Part shown: positions 60,830 to 64,000 of the stretch, piece after piece
Position numbering within the stretch: the first letter of the stretch is position 1
How the letters are laid out: each line of letters begins with the position of its first letter
Assembly (NCBI GenBank): GCA_963277665.1
Contig: OY728143.1
Location: 235,467,591 to 235,531,590, forward strand
Direction of reading: 5' to 3'
Length of the DNA: 64,000 nt
Source: Viscum album
Taxonomy: Eukaryota > Streptophyta > Magnoliopsida > Santalales > Viscaceae
The notes under the pieces: model-generated
What the model saw: only the letters and a program-made list of their open reading frames with translations
What the model was told of the DNA's origin: nothing
Databases searched by the model: none
Position numbers and translations under genes: made by a program

Positions 60830-61160
60830 CCAGCCCAAATGCACGGCCCGACCCGAAGGCGCGGCCCGGCCTGAGGGCGACCCAACCTGAAGGGCGGCCC
60901 AACCGAGGTGGCCCGACCGAGGCAGCCTGGCTGAGGCGTGACCCGTCCAAGGGGCAGCCCAGCCAAGGGGAGGCCCGACCATGGGGCAGCCCGGCCGAGG
61001 GGTAGCTCGGCCATCACGTCCTGGCCGAGGGGCGGCCCGACCGTGGTAGCCCGGCCGATGGGCGGCCCGGTCGTGGCAGCCCGACCGAGGGCCTCCCCTG
61101 TCGTGGTAGCCCGGACGAGGGGTTGCCTGGCCCTTGTGGCCCGACGGAGAGGTGGCCCGG
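60830..61160. repeat. GC-rich minisatellite (GGCCCGACCGAGGGGCA type)
   Basis: Roughly twenty diverged units of 15-18 bp built on GCCCGACCGAGGGGCG and GCCCGGCCGTGGTA, dense in CpG. It lies in the LTR of K. Long frames here (minus 60,622-61,191, 189 codons; plus 60,938-61,396) are by-products of the repeat. Confidence 0.85.
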
Positions 61161-62396
61161 CCATGCCATATTCTTTTTCCATGGCCCGCATGGTCGCGAC
61201 CCCCTTCCTCCTGCGTGGCGCGATGGCGTCGCACCTCTTCAGTCCACTACGGCTCGCATGGCTGTGGTTCTTCTCCAGCGTTGTGCTTCAACACTGCGCC
61301 CTTCCGGCTCTGCCACCATCATCAACAAAACAAGAACCAATTGGCGGGATGTCAAACCTTGTTTGTTCGTCCCGAACCTTCCACATTAGGCGATAACAAC
61401 TGACAATCATCGAACACATATAAACAATGAGGAATGAGGTTATAAATCATACAATGAAATAATCAAACCCCCTACCTTGTAATCGTTGTTTGGTTGACGG
61501 AGTCGCGGGAAGGAATCATCGTTCCATTGAAATCTAAAGGATATGACGTCCTCATTGACGACGTTCTTCGCGGGCGACATCGTCCCTTTCTTTCCCCGAT
61601 TAGGGAGGGAGAAGACGTCCGGGGAAGATGTCGAAGAATGGAGGATGTTGTCGGCGTTCTTCACGTTCTTCGTTGAAAGGAAGTGGCATTGTTTGCGGGT
61701 GATGATTCTCCATTGGAGAGAATAATTCACCAAGGATCCTCCAAAATTTCCATCAAAGAAAGCAAATACAAAATAATATAGGAAGTTCTCTAGTATTTTA
61801 ATGGTGCAAAAACACAAGAGTTTTGATTAATTAAATGTGACAACACATTTAATTTAATCAGGAGGAAAGGATTCAAAAGTTTTCAAAAGTTAATTAATTG
61901 AGGCATTAATTATCTATTAGTTGTGTTGGAACCATTAAGGGGTAAACCAATAGTTACAAGGGTTTCATGCCCAGGTGGTCCCCACCAGAAAAATAATCTC
62001 CCAAGGGAGGTTAGGTGCAGGTGGTCCCCTCCACTGACCTCTACTTGGAGGTTCTAACTACCACCTCAAATAAAAATATGGTATACATATTTTTATTTAA
62101 ATTTTTTTGAAAACCCAAAAATTAACTTCCAAACTCAATAAAACACAACTGCAGTGAAGGCCTCCTTACGTGAATACTGGTGCTGCGAGTTCAATGGTTC
62201 CCTCAGATTTCAATTTTGAGCACCGGTTCAAAATATATAAAATCCTACATGTACTTTTACTGAACGTACCCGAAAAAAACTTCAGAAATTGAATCCGGGC
62301 ACACCGAGCCTCAGAATCAGGCGCCGTCAGAAACTACAAACTCATAAAATTTCCATGTATTTAAAAACAATTCCACGGAAAATACGAGTCTTTACA

Positions 62397-62409
62397 TTCT
62401 CCCGACCCT
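62397..62409 (-). other. Polypurine tract of element K
   Basis: The minus strand reads AGGGTCGGGAGAA directly before the LTR start TGTAAAGACTC. This fixes the LTR as the 3' copy. Confidence 0.75.
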
Positions 62410-62900
62410 ATGGCTTTACGTCCCTGTAAGATACAACTCACACTAAGGAAACGAATGGAGGTACTGATCACGCATCTGAACCTCCCGCTTCCATCTGCTC
62501 TCTTGGAGGTTCCCGTGCTACTGGAAAACATGCACATGAGGTATCAAAAATCCATGCAAGACCTGATCTTGTCGGTCCGCAATCTCCACTAGAACCTCCG
62601 TGAACGTTGCCCCATCATCTATGTCCATCTTCCCATGGTCAATGATGTGGGATGGGTCGTGCACGTATCTTCTCATCTGAGATACGTAGAAGACGCCGTG
62701 AAACCAGTGAAACTAAGGTGGAAGATCCAAGTGGTAATCCACCTCGCCTACCCTTCCGAGGACCTGGAAAGGTCCAATGAATATCAGAGACAACTTACTC
62801 CCTCGGACAAATCTCTATAGACCTCATTGAGATGAGACCTGTAGAAAGACATGGTCGCCACCCTCGAAATCAAGTGGTCTCCATCTCTTATTAGCATAGG
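62410..62900 (-). pseudogene. Element K: integrase C-terminus and chromodomain
   Basis: The minus strand reads RRYVHDPSHIIDHGKMDID near 62,690-62,630, then ATFTEVLVEIADRQDQVLHG near 62,600-62,545. A chromodomain remnant follows in a shifted frame (IPHVHVFQ, then WKREVQMRDQYLHSF) down to about 62,425. One or two frameshifts separate these. In chromoviruses this domain steers integration into marked chromatin. Plus-strand frames at 62,410-62,592 and 62,635-62,820 are antisense shadows. Confidence 0.7.
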
Positions 62901-64000
62901 ACTATTTCCTACTCTGTATAGTTTTCATCAGCTCCTGGATGATCTGCACCTTCTCTGTCGTAGCCTGCACCATCTCTGGTCCTACATGTACTGACTCCTC
63001 TAGGCCAGTCCAGCACAGAGGCGATCTGCAAGGTCCGCCATATAGTGCCTCGTAATGTTCCATCTCGATGGTGGAGTGGTAGTTGTTGTAGGACGCAAAC
63101 TCTACCAAGGTTAAGTGATCCTCCTAGCTATGACCGAAGTTAAGGACGCATGCACGGAGCATGTCCTTGAAAGAATGAATGGTTATCTCACTCTGACCAT
63201 CTGTCTAAGGATGGAAGGCAGTGCTCAAGAGAATCTGCATCCTGAAAGACTCATACAACCACATCCATAGACGGTAAGTGAAACGAGCATCTCAATCGTA
63301 GATGATCGTCCATGGCACACCATGAAGCCGTACGATATCTTGTATGTAGAGGCGTCCCCGTATCTCTACTGAGCTCTGCACTCTTATAAGTAGGAAGTGG
63401 TCTGACTTGGTTAGTGGGTCGACAATCACCCAGATAGAGTCATGTCCTCTGGATGTACGTGGATGTCTCGTCATAAAATCCATGGATATCCCATCCCACT
63501 TCCACTATGGGACCTCTAAGGGATGAACCGAGCCTACTGGAACCTAGTGCTCCGCCTTCAATTGCTGACAAGTGAGGCATCGTGAGACAAAATCTGCTAC
63601 TACCTTCTTCATACTGGACCACCAGTGCTATCGTCGGAGGTCCTGATACATCTTCCCCACTCTTAGATGTACCGCTAAAATAGATGTGTTGAACTCCCTA
63701 AACACTTCCTCGTTATGTGAAACTTGTACATGGTCCTTCCTCTCAAGAGAATGATGTGCTCCCCACCTTTAAAAAAAGTGCATGCCCTTTGGATATCTAA
63801 GCACGTCGCATCTCATAGTCAACGTCCCCACACTATGCCTCCCTAGCTAGATGAATAAGTGGAGATGTGACTGTGAGAGACTACAGAAAGGCTCCTTCAT
63901 CTTGATCTACAAATGAAATCTGCAATGTGGCCAGCTGCTCAGTCACCACTCCTAGTAGCTGAATGCCTTATCTCCTACTGAGATCATCTGCTACAATGTT
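62901..64000 (-). pseudogene. Element K: RNaseH end and integrase, running off the window
   Basis: At the window edge the minus strand reads NIVADDLSRR (64,000-63,971), the end of RNaseH. The integrase zinc region is at about 63,690-63,560 (CLTCQQLKAEH near 63,575). The catalytic core starts MDFMTRHPRTSRGHDSIWVI at 63,483, with RLHGVPWTIIYD near 63,330, then TDGQSE near 63,205 and VEFASYNNYHSTIEMEHYEA near 63,105-63,045, ending MKTIQSRK at 62,905. There are few stops (one before TDGQSE and one after SRK), so decay is lighter than elsewhere. The rest of pol and gag should follow to the right of the window. Confidence 0.85.

Larger units (their letters stand above)
59279..62396 (-). repeat. Element K: 3' LTR with CpG-rich minisatellite
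   Basis: On the plus strand it starts TGTCATGACCC and ends GAGTCTTTACA, 3,118 bp, TG...CA. It is related to the F and E LTRs (GACTAGCACCGAAGG near 59,350; GGGTGAGTATAACAATACT near 59,724). It contains two tandem repeats (60,040-60,335 and 60,830-61,160). Richness in CpG suggests it is the youngest element here. GGACA at 59,274-59,278 is the candidate target duplication; the partner would lie past the window end. Confidence 0.8.

Noticed and set aside
60622..61191. 189-codon Gly/Pro/Arg-rich frame on the minus strand (and 152-codon plus frame at 60,938-61,396)
   Set aside because: Both are generated by the GC-rich tandem repeat, which is open in several frames on both strands.
61150..61400. 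A host gene exon suggested by GC content and ATG-rich text
   Set aside because: It is inside the K LTR, frames are short and differ between readings, and no conserved domain or splice structure can be supported.

Overview
This window looks like plant (probably angiosperm) heterochromatin built almost entirely of nested, decayed Ty3/gypsy LTR retrotransposons. The evidence is chromodomain-bearing integrases, an Athila-type element whose primer-binding site matches the 3' end of tRNA-Asp exactly, initiator-Met primer sites in the others, very AT-rich sequence, and stop codons mostly explained by C-to-T change. I saw no host protein-coding gene, rRNA, tRNA gene or CRISPR array. Species cannot be named from this.

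I label the elements A to K. A (minus strand, about 0.8-2.4 kb) is a very old integrase fragment. B (plus, about 6.7-9.19 kb) is an old RT-RNaseH-integrase relic cut by the LTR of C (plus, 9,195-11,745). C is in turn cut by D (plus, 11,746 to about 15.28 kb; LTR, primer site, gag). E (minus, about 15.28-21.29 kb) keeps its 3' LTR, chromodomain, integrase and RNaseH and is cut off by F. F (minus, 21,295-51,491) is a large probable Tekay-type chromovirus split by two later insertions. G (plus, 25,631-35,949) is a complete but pseudogenised chromovirus with both 2.64-kb LTRs. H (36,557-46,128) is an Athila-like element with 5-bp duplications GTAAC on both sides. I (plus, 51,492-57,177) is a truncated chromovirus. 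J (plus, 57,178-59,278) is part of an LTR. K (minus, 59,279 to past the window end) is a chromovirus with a CpG-rich 3' LTR and its integrase end.

The most unusual object is H. It has three LTRs, not two: an inverted, nearly complete extra LTR lies head to head with its normal 3' LTR, making a 1.76-kb-arm palindrome around a spacer of about 160 bases. The GTAAC duplication flanks the whole object, so both integrated ends are the same (U3) LTR end. This points to one integration of an aberrant cDNA made by self-primed snap-back synthesis. A five-base complementarity at the junction (TTTCA/TGAAA) fits that.

Relative age from partial LTR comparisons by eye: F about 20% diverged, G about 12%, H about 5%. 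This agrees with the nesting order (F first, then G and H inside it). No gene here looks able to make an intact polyprotein. The longest conserved open frames are the RT of G (364 codons) and the gag (318) and RT (309) of H.
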